A stretch of DNA of 32,661 nucleotides from Gemmatimonadota bacterium (GTDB taxonomy: Bacteria; Gemmatimonadota; Gemmatimonadetes; Longimicrobiales; Gaopeijiaceae). Below are positions 23,725 to 32,451 of this stretch, piece after piece. The stretch covers positions 1 through 32,661 of the forward strand of contig JAPPGI010000143.1 in NCBI GenBank assembly GCA_028874985.1, read 5' to 3'. The notes beneath the pieces were generated by a model, which was not told the DNA's origin, searched no databases, and saw only the letters and a list, made by a program, of their open reading frames with translations. How positions within the stretch are numbered: position 1 is the first letter of the stretch; every line of letters begins with the position of its first letter. A program made the position numbers and the translations under genes.

Positions 23725-25905
23725 TCACCCCTCCCCCTCCCCCATCATCCCCGCCACCCCCCGCATCCGCTCCGCCAGCTCCCGCACTGCCTCGATGTAC
23801 ACCCGCTCCCACCCGGGCAGGTCCGCCCGGTCGTCCGTCTCGATCTCGTACCGGAGCCCCGGCAGCATCCACGACGCGTACCCGCTGAACGGATCCGGCG
23901 AGACGTATATCGACCGGCTCCACGGCCGCCCCTGCAGCCCCCGGTCGTTCAGCCACGCCTTCTCGAGCCCGATCAGCGCCCGGTTCACGGCCTCGGCCCG
24001 CTCCGCGTCCACCTCCCCCGACCCGGTCCACCTGTCGCGCGCCGCCACCAGCTCCGCCGCCGCCGCGTGCAGCTCCGCCGTCGACTCCGCCAGCCGCGAG
24101 AAGTCCACCCTCAGCCCGCGCGACTCGGCCACCCGGTAGAGAGTCTCCACATGTGTCCGCGTGTCGCTCGCATACCGCGCCACGTCGTACGGCAGCACGT
24201 CCGCGTTGGCGAACCTGAGCGCCACCACCCCGTCGGCCCGGGCCACCATGGGCCCGTACACGAACGCCGTGTCCCCAAACCGCTCGAACCACGCGAAATT
24301 GTCGTAGTTGGAGTGGTAGACCCCGCTCGGATTCCCGGACGACAACCCGGCCGACGGCACCCCGGCGTGCGTGTAGAAGCCGACATGATCGGACCCGCCG
24401 CCCAGGTTGCCCAGCCGCGGTTCTTCCGCCCCGTCTCCAGCCCGCGCCAGCCACCAGTCGTACAGCCGCTCGCCGGTTCCCGGATACGTGACCACCTTCG
24501 TCGCCTCGATGATCGGGCCCTTGAGCGACGGCGACGACGACCCGCCGAAGTTGACCCCGGACACCGCCCCGTCGGCGTTGATGTACGCGATCGCGTTGGC
24601 CTCCAGCTCCTCGCGCAGGTGCTCGACCCATTCGACCGACCCGATGATGCCGTACTCCTCCGCGTCCCAGTGCGCGATCATGATCGAGCGGCGCGGCCTG
24701 CACTTTCCGTCGGCGGCCAGTTCGCCGAGCGCCTCGGCCAGGGTAAGCAGCATCGCCGTCCCCCCGTTCGGGTCGATCGCGCCGAAGCCCCACGGGTCGT
24801 AATGCGCGCCCAGGATGAACCACTCGTCCGGGAACTCGCTGCCCGTCACCGTGCCGACCACGTTCGTCGCCCGCGTGAGCCGCTTCGGCTGGTTCACCCG
24901 CACGCGCACCGTGAGATCCGGGCCGCCGGTCAGCCTGTAGTCGAGCTCCATCGGGGGCTCCCAGCCGGCGGGGACCGGCGGGCCCGTCATGCGCGACAGG
25001 ATCTCGGAGGCGGCCTCGTAGCCGATCGGGAGGACGGGGATGGTGTGGAGCGGGACCTCCGCGGGATCCAGCCGCTCGACCTGCACGTCGCCGTCGAGGG
25101 GCAGCGCGGGGACGAAGGGGGTGAGCGGGTCGCCGGTCCAGGGCAGGGTGAGGACCGAGCCGCGCTGGATCGTCTGCCCGCTCATCATCGGGCCCTCGGG
25201 GTAGGGGGGCAGGTCGGGCGTGCCGGGATCGTTGAACATGACCACCCCCGCCGCCCCCCGTTCTTCGGCGAACTTGACCTTGTAGCCGCGGAAGTTCCCT
25301 CCGTAGCGCGCGATCACGACCTTTCCCGCTATTGACACGCCCATCGAGTCGAGCGCCAGGTAGTCCTCGCGGCGCCCCTGGTTGGCGTAGACCACCTCGC
25401 CGGTGACGTCCCCGCTGCCCGAAAACGCGTTCCACCCGTTGAGGAGGTCCGGATGCCCCGAAAAGCGGTCCTCGGCGAGCGCGGGCTCGCGGTTCGACAG
25501 CCGCATCGCGACGGGGGTGACGATGTGCACCTCGACATCGTCGGTGAGCTCGGGGAGGTAGACGTCGTACGGGTAGTTGGCGACGTCGAGGCCGGCGCTC
25601 TCCATCGCCCGGGCGAGGTACTCGCCGACGCGTGCCTGCGCGGCCGAGCCGGCGGGGTGGGGGTGCTCGGTGATGGTGCGCAGGTGCTCGCGGAAGGACT
25701 CGCTGCGCGGCAGCTCCAGGAAACGCTGCTCGCAGGGCAGGTGCCACGCCGCCCGCTGGGCGGTGAAGCCGGTGAGGGTGGGGTCTTGGGGCGCGGGGGG
25801 TGACGCCGGGTTCTCCGGCGAGGAGGCCAGGCTGAAACCGACGGCCGCGATCACCGCGGCCAGGGCCACTTCGGAGTGGCGTTTCCGGGAAGTTGTGGAT
25901 CGCAT
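23725..25905 (-). CDS. M28 metallopeptidase, glutamate carboxypeptidase II-like
   Basis: A 726-residue exported zinc peptidase. The N-terminal hydrophobic segment (ALAAVIAAVGFSLA) is a signal peptide or anchor. A PA domain (about 160-300: GKVVIARYGGNFRGYKVKFA, then AAGVVMFNDP) is inserted before the catalytic domain, as in GCPII and the transferrin receptor. Zinc ligands and catalytic residues are all present: His368 (AHYDPWGFG), bridging Asp378 (IDPNGG), Glu416-Glu417 (WDAEEYG), Asp445 (YINADG) and His531 (YHSNYDNF). A helical dimerisation-type domain ends the protein. It should hydrolyse peptides or dipeptides outside the cytoplasm. It is divergent from the Spondin_N lipoprotein gene, with 177 bp between them. 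A fragment of a second copy remains at 9210-9254. Confidence 0.92.
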   Translation of the reverse strand: MRSTTSRKRHSEVALAAVIAAVGFSLASSPENPASPPAPQDPTLTGFTAQRAAWHLPCEQRFLELPRSESFREHLRTITEHPHPAGSAAQARVGEYLARAMESAGLDVANYPYDVYLPELTDDVEVHIVTPVAMRLSNREPALAEDRFSGHPDLLNGWNAFSGSGDVTGEVVYANQGRREDYLALDSMGVSIAGKVVIARYGGNFRGYKVKFAEERGAAGVVMFNDPGTPDLPPYPEGPMMSGQTIQRGSVLTLPWTGDPLTPFVPALPLDGDVQVERLDPAEVPLHTIPVLPIGYEAASEILSRMTGPPVPAGWEPPMELDYRLTGGPDLTVRVRVNQPKRLTRATNVVGTVTGSEFPDEWFILGAHYDPWGFGAIDPNGGTAMLLTLAEALGELAADGKCRPRRSIMIAHWDAEEYGIIGSVEWVEHLREELEANAIAYINADGAVSGVNFGGSSSPSLKGPIIEATKVVTYPGTGERLYDWWLARAGDGAEEPRLGNLGGGSDHVGFYTHAGVPSAGLSSGNPSGVYHSNYDNFAWFERFGDTAFVYGPMVARADGVVALRFANADVLPYDVARYASDTRTHVETLYRVAESRGLRVDFSRLAESTAELHAAAAELVAARDRWTGSGEVDAERAEAVNRALIGLEKAWLNDRGLQGRPWSRSIYVSPDPFSGYASWMLPGLRYEIETDDRADLPGWERVYIEAVRELAERMRGVAGMMGEGEG

Positions 25906-26082
25906 CGGCAGGGGGTCGTGGTAACGGATGGCGTGCCGGGGGTACTCATATCGCGGAATCCGGGGTTTGCGGCAAGCCGTGTTGTCGTTGAGACCTGCCG
26001 ATCCGGCCGGCAGTCCGGGCTCGCGCGGATTCGGCCACGGATCGCTAGATTGCCTACTTTCACGTCACCCGTCCATCCCGAG

Positions 26083-27570
26083 ATGACAATGAGCGCTCTC
26101 ACCAACCTCCGGCTTCCGCTTGCCGCCGTCTTTCCCCTTCTCGTCTCCTGCGGTGATGACGAGGTGGTCACCCCCGCCGACATCAGCATCTCACCCCCGT
26201 CGGCGAGCCTGTCTTCACTGGGTGAGACGGCCGCCTTCTCAGCGGAGATCACCGACCAGAACGGCGATACGTATGACGGCACCGCCCTATGGTCCAGCAG
26301 CGATGACGACATCTTCACGGTCACGGCCCAGGGTGTGGTCACCGCGGTCGGGAACGGTTCCGCCACCCTCACTGCGTTTTTTCAGGACCTGAGCGCGGCG
26401 GCCGCGGTGGTGGTTGAGCAGGTCCCGGTCGTGATCAGCGTCTCCCCCGGTTCCGCCAGGCTGGCATCGCTGGGCGATACGGCGGTGTTCACCGCGACGA
26501 TGTTCGATGCGCTCGGGTCGGTGGTCCCCGGCACCACAGAGTGGTCGAGCAGCAACACCAGCGTCTTCACGGTCGACGCGAACGGTGTGGTCACGGCCGC
26601 CGGAAACGGCGCGGAAACCCTCACCGCGTCCTTCGAGAGCCTCCGTACCGCGGCGTCGGTGGTGGTCGAACAGGTGCCGGTAGCCCTGCTGGTCGCGTCG
26701 GGAGACGATCAGGAAGGCACGGTCGGGGTCCCGCTGGCGGACCCGCTGGTCGTGCGGGTCGACGACGCCGGGGGTTCGCCCATAGAGGGTGTTCGGGTCG
26801 GCTTCGTGCCCGCGGAGGGTCATGGGTCGACCGATCCGGACAGCGCCGACACGGATGCGGAAGGGCTGTCCCGGACATCGTGGACCCTCGGCCCCGATTC
26901 CGGAACGCACATGCTGAGCGCGTCGCTGGCCGAAGGGTTGTCGGTGGAGTTCACCGCGACCGCGCGTCCGCGCGCGCCGCGTCCCGACAGTGCTCTCTAC
27001 CGCATCGAATTCGAGGCCACCTGGAGCGACTCGACCCATCCCAACGAGTTTCCCGCCAACGCGCACTTCTCGCCGCTCATCGGCGGTGTCCACAACGACT
27101 CGGTGAGTTTCTGGGAGCTCGGCGACACCGCCAGCCCCGGCATGGAGGACATGGCCGAGACCGGCAGGACGCGGACCCTCGCCGATGAGATCCGCGCCGA
27201 GATGCCGAAGCACGCGCTGGCGGTCATCCAGGGACGGGGGACCCGGAGCCCCGGGAGCGTCACCATCGATACGGTGGTCGTCAACATGGACCATCCGCTT
27301 GTCACCCTGGTCACCATGATCGCGCCGAGCCCGGACTGGTTCGTGGGCGTGACGGGGCGGTCGCTCCTGGACGAGGACGGTGAGTGGGTGGAGGAACTGG
27401 AGGTCCTCCTGTACCCGCTGGACGCGGGCACCGACAGTGGGAACACCTACACGAGTCCGAACCAGAACACGTCGCCGAAGGAGCCGATCCGCAGCCTCAG
27501 GGGGGAGTATCCTTTCTCGGACGAGCCGGTCGGGACCTACATCTTCACGCTCATCGAGAAGTCGGACTAG
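26083..27570 (+). CDS. Ig-like/Spondin_N lipoprotein (copy 1)
   Basis: A 495-residue lipoprotein: lipobox LVSC, Cys23. Two Big_2-type domains follow (ISPPSASLSSLGETAAFSAE; VSPGSARLASLGDTAVFTAT), then a Big_1-like domain (about 200-290: VRVDDAGGSPIEGVRVGF). The C-terminal ~180 residues are a Spondin_N domain: YRIEFEATWSDSTHPNEFP, HFSPLIGGVHND, ASPGMEDMAETG, MIAPSPDWFVGV and YPLDAGTDSG. Spondin_N in animals is an extracellular-matrix module; in bacteria its ligand is unknown. The protein is likely displayed on the surface. ATG 26083 was chosen for the signal peptide; ATG 26089 is possible. A -10-like TAGATT lies at 26046-26051. Confidence 0.88.
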   Translation: MTMSALTNLRLPLAAVFPLLVSCGDDEVVTPADISISPPSASLSSLGETAAFSAEITDQNGDTYDGTALWSSSDDDIFTVTAQGVVTAVGNGSATLTAFFQDLSAAAAVVVEQVPVVISVSPGSARLASLGDTAVFTATMFDALGSVVPGTTEWSSSNTSVFTVDANGVVTAAGNGAETLTASFESLRTAASVVVEQVPVALLVASGDDQEGTVGVPLADPLVVRVDDAGGSPIEGVRVGFVPAEGHGSTDPDSADTDAEGLSRTSWTLGPDSGTHMLSASLAEGLSVEFTATARPRAPRPDSALYRIEFEATWSDSTHPNEFPANAHFSPLIGGVHNDSVSFWELGDTASPGMEDMAETGRTRTLADEIRAEMPKHALAVIQGRGTRSPGSVTIDTVVVNMDHPLVTLVTMIAPSPDWFVGVTGRSLLDEDGEWVEELEVLLYPLDAGTDSGNTYTSPNQNTSPKEPIRSLRGEYPFSDEPVGTYIFTLIEKSD

Positions 27571-27648
27571 CAGCTGCTAAGGGTGGTCTTGCGCCGGCGG
27601 ACGACGAATGGACGGGAAGCATCCCGGGCCCGCGGGCGGCGAAGGCAC

Positions 27649-27672
27649 ATTGTGAAACAATCCACGAAGGAG
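27649..27672 (+). promoter_or_regulatory. Inverted repeat and ribosome binding site
   Basis: ATTGT-gaa-ACAAT (27649-27661) is a short inverted repeat in an otherwise GC-rich gap. AAGGAG (27667-27672) lies 10 nt before ATG 27683 and decides that start; an ATG at 27676 is out of frame. The repeat could be an operator or mRNA hairpin; nothing links it to a regulator. Confidence 0.3.
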
Positions 27673-27682
27673 TGAATGACGT

Positions 27683-28912
27683 ATGTGGAAGCAACCGGAG
27701 ACGGCACTCCCGGTGCTCCTGCCGTTCCTCGCCCTCGCGGCCTGCGATTCCGGGAGCGAGCCCGAGGAACCCCGTCCCGCGGCGATCGCCATCAGCCCCG
27801 AGTCGGCCGCCTTCGTCTCCCTGGGTGCCACCGTGCGGTTCTCGGCCAGGATCACCGACCAGAACGGCGATGTCTTCGACGGAACGGTAGCATGGTCGAG
27901 CAGTGATCCGGGCATCTTCACCGTGAGCACGGACGGGGAGGTCACGGCGGCCGGGAACGGCGAGGGCGAGCTCACGGCCTCGATCGAGGATGTCAGCGCG
28001 ACGGCCGAAGTGATCGTCCAGCAGCTGCCGACGGGGATGGCGATCGTATCCGGCGACGCTCAGACGGGCTCGGCGGGGGATCCGCTGGCACGGCCCCTGG
28101 TCGTGCGGGTGGTGGACGGCGGCGGCTCGCCGGCAGAGGGCATCGAGGTCGCCTTCGCGGCGGCGGGTGACGGCTCCGCAGACCCGGACACGGTCGAAAC
28201 CGGCACCGACGGCATGGCCGAGACGACGTGGAGGCTGGGAGGCGGATCCGGCATCCAGCTGCTGAACGCGTCCCTGGAGGACGGTACCAACGTCGAGTTC
28301 GCGGCGGCGGTGGGTACGCTCGATCCGGCCCCCGACAGCGCGGTCTACCGGATCGTGTTCGAGGCCACCTGGAGCCGCCGGACGCACCCGGACGACTTCC
28401 CTCCCGGCCCGCATTTCTCGCCCCTGATCGGCGCGGTGCACAGTGACCGGGTGAGCTTCTGGGATCTCGGCGAGACAGCCAGCCCGGGGATCGAGAGCAT
28501 GGCCGAGACCGGAGCCACCAGCCTGCTGTCCGGCGAGATCAGGGCGGAGATTCCGCAGAACGCCAGTGCAATCGTCAGCGGATCCGGGAGCGGAAGCCCG
28601 GGCAGAGTCACAATCAGGGACGTCGTGGTCCGGCTGGACGATCCCCTCGTCACGCTGGTCACGATGATCGCTCCCAGTCCGGACTGGTTCGTGGGGGTGA
28701 CGGGGTATTCGCTTCTGAACGGCCTGGGACACTGGACCGATGAGCGAAGCGTGGTCCTCTATCCGCTGGACGCGGGTACCGACGACGGGCCGAGCTACAC
28801 GTCGGACAACGACGACACCTCGCCCAGGGAACCGATCCACAACCTCAGGGGACTCAAGCCGTTCTCGGCCCAGGCGATCGGCAGCTTCACCCTCACGCGG
28901 GTCGACGGGTAG
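27683..28912 (+). CDS. Ig-like/Spondin_N lipoprotein (copy 2)
   Basis: A 409-residue paralogue of the preceding gene: lipobox LAAC (Cys21), one Big_2-type domain (ISPESAAFVSLGATVRFSAR), one Big_1-like domain (VRVVDGGGSPAEGIEVAF) and a C-terminal Spondin_N domain (YRIVFEATWSRRTHPDDFP, HFSPLIGAVHSD, MIAPSPDWFVGV, YPLDAGTDDG). It lacks one of the two Big_2 units of copy 1, so the pair arose by duplication plus gain or loss of an Ig-like unit. It lies 112 bp downstream on the same strand, so the two may be co-transcribed or have separate promoters. It should be a surface lipoprotein of unknown ligand. Confidence 0.88.
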   Translation: MWKQPETALPVLLPFLALAACDSGSEPEEPRPAAIAISPESAAFVSLGATVRFSARITDQNGDVFDGTVAWSSSDPGIFTVSTDGEVTAAGNGEGELTASIEDVSATAEVIVQQLPTGMAIVSGDAQTGSAGDPLARPLVVRVVDGGGSPAEGIEVAFAAAGDGSADPDTVETGTDGMAETTWRLGGGSGIQLLNASLEDGTNVEFAAAVGTLDPAPDSAVYRIVFEATWSRRTHPDDFPPGPHFSPLIGAVHSDRVSFWDLGETASPGIESMAETGATSLLSGEIRAEIPQNASAIVSGSGSGSPGRVTIRDVVVRLDDPLVTLVTMIAPSPDWFVGVTGYSLLNGLGHWTDERSVVLYPLDAGTDDGPSYTSDNDDTSPREPIHNLRGLKPFSAQAIGSFTLTRVDG

Positions 28913-29000
28913 GAGGATGCGCCGCGCGGCCTGAACGCCGGTACCGGGACGGCCACGGCCCGCGAAGCGCGGTTTGTTCGCCCGCCCGGGACCGGTGGGG

Positions 29001-29006
29001 TAACTT
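29001..29006 (+). promoter_or_regulatory. -10 element of thyX
   Basis: TAACTT ends exactly 6 nt before ATG 29013, leaving no room for a ribosome binding site. A possible -35, TTGTTC (28975-28980), is 20 bp further upstream, longer than ideal. A leaderless mRNA is likely. Confidence 0.4.
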
Positions 29007-29012
29007 GGTCGC

Positions 29013-30590
29013 ATGACCTCTCCCGCCCACCCCACCCGCCGACCCACAGTCCCCGCCGCCGAGGAGATCCTGGGCGGCTACTTTCCCGTCCTCGACCACG
29101 GCTTCGTGGCTCTGGTCGACTACATGGGAACCGACGACTCGGTGGAGCGCGCCGCCCGTGTCAGCTACGGCTACGGCACGCGCAGGGTCTCGGCCACCCG
29201 CGGGCTCATCCGCTACCTGCGCCGCCACCTCCACACCACCCCGTCGGAGATGGTCGAGTTCAAGTTCCACTGCGCCATGCCGATGTTCGTCGCGCGGCAG
29301 TGGGTGCGGCACCGGACGGCCTGCCTGGCCGAGGGCACCGAGGTGTACTTCGACCGGGCGGGCGCGGAGAAGAGAGGAAGCCGCCAGCCGTACAAGGTGC
29401 CCATCGAGGAGATCTGGCGACGCTTTCAGCCCGCGCGGAACCCGACTCGGCCAGACAGGCGACGGAACCCGTTTTTCCGCCGCGACCGCGTCAGGCGGAT
29501 GAAGCTCCGGCAGGTCGACGAAGACACGCTCGCGCTGCAGCACACCCGTATCGTGGACGTGTACCGGAATGGTGTGAAGCCGGTGTTCAGGATGGTGATG
29601 GCAGACGGCAGGTCGATCGAGGCCACCGCCGATCACCGGTTCCTGTTCGCCGGGGGTTGGGACACGCTCAGGGGGGCGGCCGGACTGCGGGAGACGGGTG
29701 GCCGGGCGGTGTGGAGGCGGGGTGAGTACTTCGTGCATGTGAACGGCGCGGCGGAGAAGCGGGACCGGACCTGGTTCTACAGGGCCAAGCCGGTCGGGAT
29801 CGCCCGCTTCGAGTACGCCGGCGAACGCGAGACCTACGACCTCGAAGTGGAGGGCCCGCACCACAACTTCGTGGCGAACGGAATCGTCACCCACAACTCC
29901 GTCAACGAATACAGCGGTCGCTATTCGCTCATGCCGCTCCTCTTCTACAGCCCCGAACAGGACCAGTTCTCGCTCCAGAGCGCCGTCAGCAACCAGGGGC
30001 GCGCTCCCGGGTCGGTCAGCCCGGAGTTCTACCGCGAGGCCATGCGCCGGTGGGAGGCCGTACGCGCCCGGGCCGCCGGCGACTACGGCTGGCTGGTCGG
30101 CGAGAACGTGGCCCGCGAGCTGGCACGGATAGACCTGCCGCTCTCGACGTACACGCAGTGGTACTGGAAGATCGACCTGCACAACCTGCTCCACTTCCTC
30201 ACGCTGCGCGTCGACGACCACGCCCAGTGGGAGATCCGGGAGTACGGGCGTGTGATCGCGGGCATGGTCAAGCGCGTCGCCCCGCTCAGCTACGAGGCCT
30301 GGGTCGACTACCAGGTCATGGGGGACAAACTCTCGCACGGCGAGATCAGGGCGCTCTCGCGGCTCGTGGCGGTGGACGGGGAGGGTCTCGTCGCGCGCCC
30401 GGGTGCGCGGCTGTCGCTCGGCGACCTAGCCGGGCTGGGACTCTCCGGGCGCGAAATCCGCGAGCTCAGGGAGAAGCTCGTGCCGGGTGAGGTGCCGGAC
30501 TACGAGCTGGACCTGGCGGCGATGCGGGATCCGGAGGAGGTGGCGGCCGAGATGCTGGCGGCCGTGCCCGAGGTGGACAGGCGGGACTGA
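29013..30590 (+). CDS. thyX: Flavin-dependent thymidylate synthase interrupted by an intein
   Basis: The 525-residue precursor comprises a 333-residue ThyX after splicing. ThyX makes dTMP from dUMP using FAD, NADPH and methylene-tetrahydrofolate. The N-extein ends FVARQWVRHRTA; the C-extein resumes SVNEYSGRYS. Joined, they restore the ThyX signature RHR-x2-S-x-NE-x-S-x-RY that binds flavin and dUMP. Further ThyX sequence follows (QWYWKIDLHNLLHFLTLRVD, HAQWEIREYG). The enzyme can only work after intein removal. The protein is longer than short ThyX forms and has a C-terminal extension of about 80 residues. It stands alone between a lipoprotein gene and a pseudogene. Confidence 0.93.
   Translation: MTSPAHPTRRPTVPAAEEILGGYFPVLDHGFVALVDYMGTDDSVERAARVSYGYGTRRVSATRGLIRYLRRHLHTTPSEMVEFKFHCAMPMFVARQWVRHRTACLAEGTEVYFDRAGAEKRGSRQPYKVPIEEIWRRFQPARNPTRPDRRRNPFFRRDRVRRMKLRQVDEDTLALQHTRIVDVYRNGVKPVFRMVMADGRSIEATADHRFLFAGGWDTLRGAAGLRETGGRAVWRRGEYFVHVNGAAEKRDRTWFYRAKPVGIARFEYAGERETYDLEVEGPHHNFVANGIVTHNSVNEYSGRYSLMPLLFYSPEQDQFSLQSAVSNQGRAPGSVSPEFYREAMRRWEAVRARAAGDYGWLVGENVARELARIDLPLSTYTQWYWKIDLHNLLHFLTLRVDDHAQWEIREYGRVIAGMVKRVAPLSYEAWVDYQVMGDKLSHGEIRALSRLVAVDGEGLVARPGARLSLGDLAGLGLSGREIRELREKLVPGEVPDYELDLAAMRDPEEVAAEMLAAVPEVDRRD
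29322..29897 (+). other. Mini-intein in ThyX (192 residues)
   Basis: In-frame segment of residues 104-295 of the precursor. Block A starts with the nucleophile Cys104 (CLAEGTEVYF), block B holds the TxxH motif (ATADHRFLF), block F is TYDLEVEGPHHNFVANG and block G ends VTHN before Ser+1 of the extein. The middle is short and Arg-rich, with no LAGLIDADG or HNH homing endonuclease, so this is a mini-intein that can splice but probably not home. All residues needed for splicing (Cys1, block B His, terminal His-Asn, Ser+1) are present, so it is likely active. It sits in the active-site loop, a conserved position typical of inteins. Confidence 0.93.
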
Positions 30591-30601
30591 GGGGGCCCGG
30601 C

Positions 30602-31037
30602 ATCCTCCGGTGGGGACTGGTGGCCGCCTGCCTGGCGCCGGGGTGTGCCGCGCCGGTGCCCGACGTGTCGGCGAACGGTCCGCCCGGCCCCCCGGCCCCC
30701 CAGGGACCCGGACCGCCGATTCCACGATGACCCGGATGGCATTCCAGCGCATGCTCATGAGGGAGTACCCGAAGGACCTGCTGGAAGCCGGGATCGGAGG
30801 CACCACGGTCGTCGAACTCCTCGTCGACGAAGGGGGAGACGTCCGGATAAGGTAGGACGTCCGGTGCAGATACGAGTCGAGAAGGGTTCCGGACGCGCAG
30901 GTCTTGACGACGCCGCAAGGCGTGTCGGGTGGGCCATGCGGTTCTCACCTGCTCTGGATTGCGGTGAGCCGGTGCCCGTGTCGTCCTCCATTCCAATCAG
31001 ATTCGTGAGACCCGGACGACGCACGCCACCGGCCTGA
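30602..31037 (+). pseudogene. TonB-like protein, frameshifted
   Basis: Three reading frames together spell a TonB C-terminal-type protein. The first (30602 on) gives a lipoprotein-like LRWGLVAACLAPGCAAP and a Pro-rich linker, then stops. The second, from ATG 30727, gives REYPKDLLEAGIGGTTVVEL and LLVDEGGDVR, then a TAG near 30853. The third gives VQIRVEKGSGRAGLDDAARR, GWAMRFSPALDCGEPVPVSS and a stop at 31037. Order and spacing match TonB domains, which transmit proton-motive force to outer-membrane receptors. A 9-bp direct repeat GACGTCCGG (30838, 30856) marks the second break. The gene is inactive unless there are sequencing errors. Confidence 0.7.
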
Positions 31038-31077
31038 AGAGGCGGGCCAGCTCGAGGGCGCAGCCGGGTACGGGCCG

Positions 31078-32451
31078 CTACCGGCCAGGCCCCCGCTCCC
31101 TGACCAACGGGAGGCGCGGCCAATGCGCGTCAATGGCCTTGGCCACGCCCTCCGGAACCCCCAGTCGCTTCTTCGACGAGCCCCAGACCTCGACGAACCG
31201 CTCGACCGTTCGCCACGCAACGTCCAGGACCGGCTTCTGCGGAACCCGCGCCGCCGACACCAGGTGCCTGAGAACTCCTGCGGTCAGGTCGTTGAAGCCA
31301 CCGAGGCCGTCCACCCAATCGAGCGCCATGGCGTCGTCATCGAGCAGCGCCACCGTCGACACCAGGTCGTATGCGGGGGCCAGAGCGGGTGTGCGCCGGT
31401 CCGGATAGATGAGCGCCCAGTTCTTCAGGTGCGCGTCACCGTTGCCGATCAGGGTGCAGAACACCAGGCGGCGGACGAACTCGGAGGTGGCTTCGTCACC
31501 AATCATCGTGCCCAGGACCTCCGCGATATCGCCGTACCCGGCCTTCACGTACTTCTGCTCCGGGTGGGCTCCGAGCACCTGGGCGAAATCCTCGACGTGG
31601 ACGGGCGTGCCGTCGTCCGCCCGGTCGAAACGCCTTACTGCAAGCGCCATCTCGCCCCCCGCGATCCCCATCCCGCGCGGCAGGTTCGCGATCGAGTCCA
31701 CCGGCACGAGCCTCGTCTCGGGCACGTCGATCCCCACGCGGCCGGCCAGCCGCATCATGGCGTGTTCCTGTTCGGGCAGTCCCGGAAACGCCGCCGCGGG
31801 CAGCTTGACGATCCAGGATCCGCCGACGCCCCGGGCCGGAATCGTCATCTTCCCCGCGGTCTCGATGGTCGCGGACAGCTTCAACTGGACGCCGGGCAGG
31901 GAGAAGCGGAAGGGGGGAGGGAGAGCGGCGACGGGATCGCGTACGGAGTCGGGGGTGCGGCGACGGCCTGCGGCCCTATGCACAGTCCCGGCGCGATCGA
32001 CGGGGCCGTGGGCACGGGAGAGACGGGCAGGGGCCGCCGGCCCTGCGCCTCTGGCGGACGAGCGGGCCGAAGTCGGGCGATCCGGGGGTGCACTGGGACC
32101 ACCGGTGTCGAGCGAAACGACGGTCACGGCCCCGGGCAGATCCAGGCCGAGCGCCGCAAGCAAGGGGAATTCCCGCCGGGGTTCGATCCCCGCCGACCGC
32201 GCCAGGTATTCCCGCAGCGGCCCCTCGGGCAGGAGGTTCGAGAGGAACGGGGGCGCCCGGGTGCGCGTGGGCGGGATGTCGGTGACGAGATGGCCGAAGG
32301 GGTCCAGGAAGGAAAGGGAGAGGGTGGCTCGTCCGGGGTCGTCGATGTAGGCGGGATCGAAGGCGAAGACGATTCGGTCGCGGCCGAGCCTGGTAAGCGT
32401 GCCGATCGACTCGCCGTGGAGGCGAACGTCGAGGATTTCGAAGTCAGCCAA
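31078..32451 (-). CDS. hipA: HipA-family Ser/Thr kinase toxin
   Basis: A 457-residue HipA-like protein. Residues 1-115 are the N-terminal subdomain (VRLHGESIGTLTRLG, then FLSNLLPEGPLREYLARSAG). From 181 the kinase core follows: FSLPGVQLKLSA (phosphate-loop/autophosphorylation region, Ser184), WIVKLP, VRRFDR, the catalytic NGDAHLKNW (Asp339) and the metal-binding YDLVST (Asp362). HipA phosphorylates an aminoacyl-tRNA synthetase and induces growth arrest, normally restrained by HipB. No hipB is seen upstream. Residues 117-180 are an Ala/Pro/Arg-rich linker not usual in the family. The start is TTG 32451; no better start keeps the N-terminal domain. Confidence 0.85.
   Translation of the reverse strand: MADFEILDVRLHGESIGTLTRLGRDRIVFAFDPAYIDDPGRATLSLSFLDPFGHLVTDIPPTRTRAPPFLSNLLPEGPLREYLARSAGIEPRREFPLLAALGLDLPGAVTVVSLDTGGPSAPPDRPTSARSSARGAGPAAPARLSRAHGPVDRAGTVHRAAGRRRTPDSVRDPVAALPPPFRFSLPGVQLKLSATIETAGKMTIPARGVGGSWIVKLPAAAFPGLPEQEHAMMRLAGRVGIDVPETRLVPVDSIANLPRGMGIAGGEMALAVRRFDRADDGTPVHVEDFAQVLGAHPEQKYVKAGYGDIAEVLGTMIGDEATSEFVRRLVFCTLIGNGDAHLKNWALIYPDRRTPALAPAYDLVSTVALLDDDAMALDWVDGLGGFNDLTAGVLRHLVSAARVPQKPVLDVAWRTVERFVEVWGSSKKRLGVPEGVAKAIDAHWPRLPLVRERGPGR

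Noticed and set aside
23555-25747. 730-codon minus-strand frame overlapping the M28 gene
   Set aside because: Arg/Gly/Ala-rich shadow; the M28 frame carries all zinc ligands.
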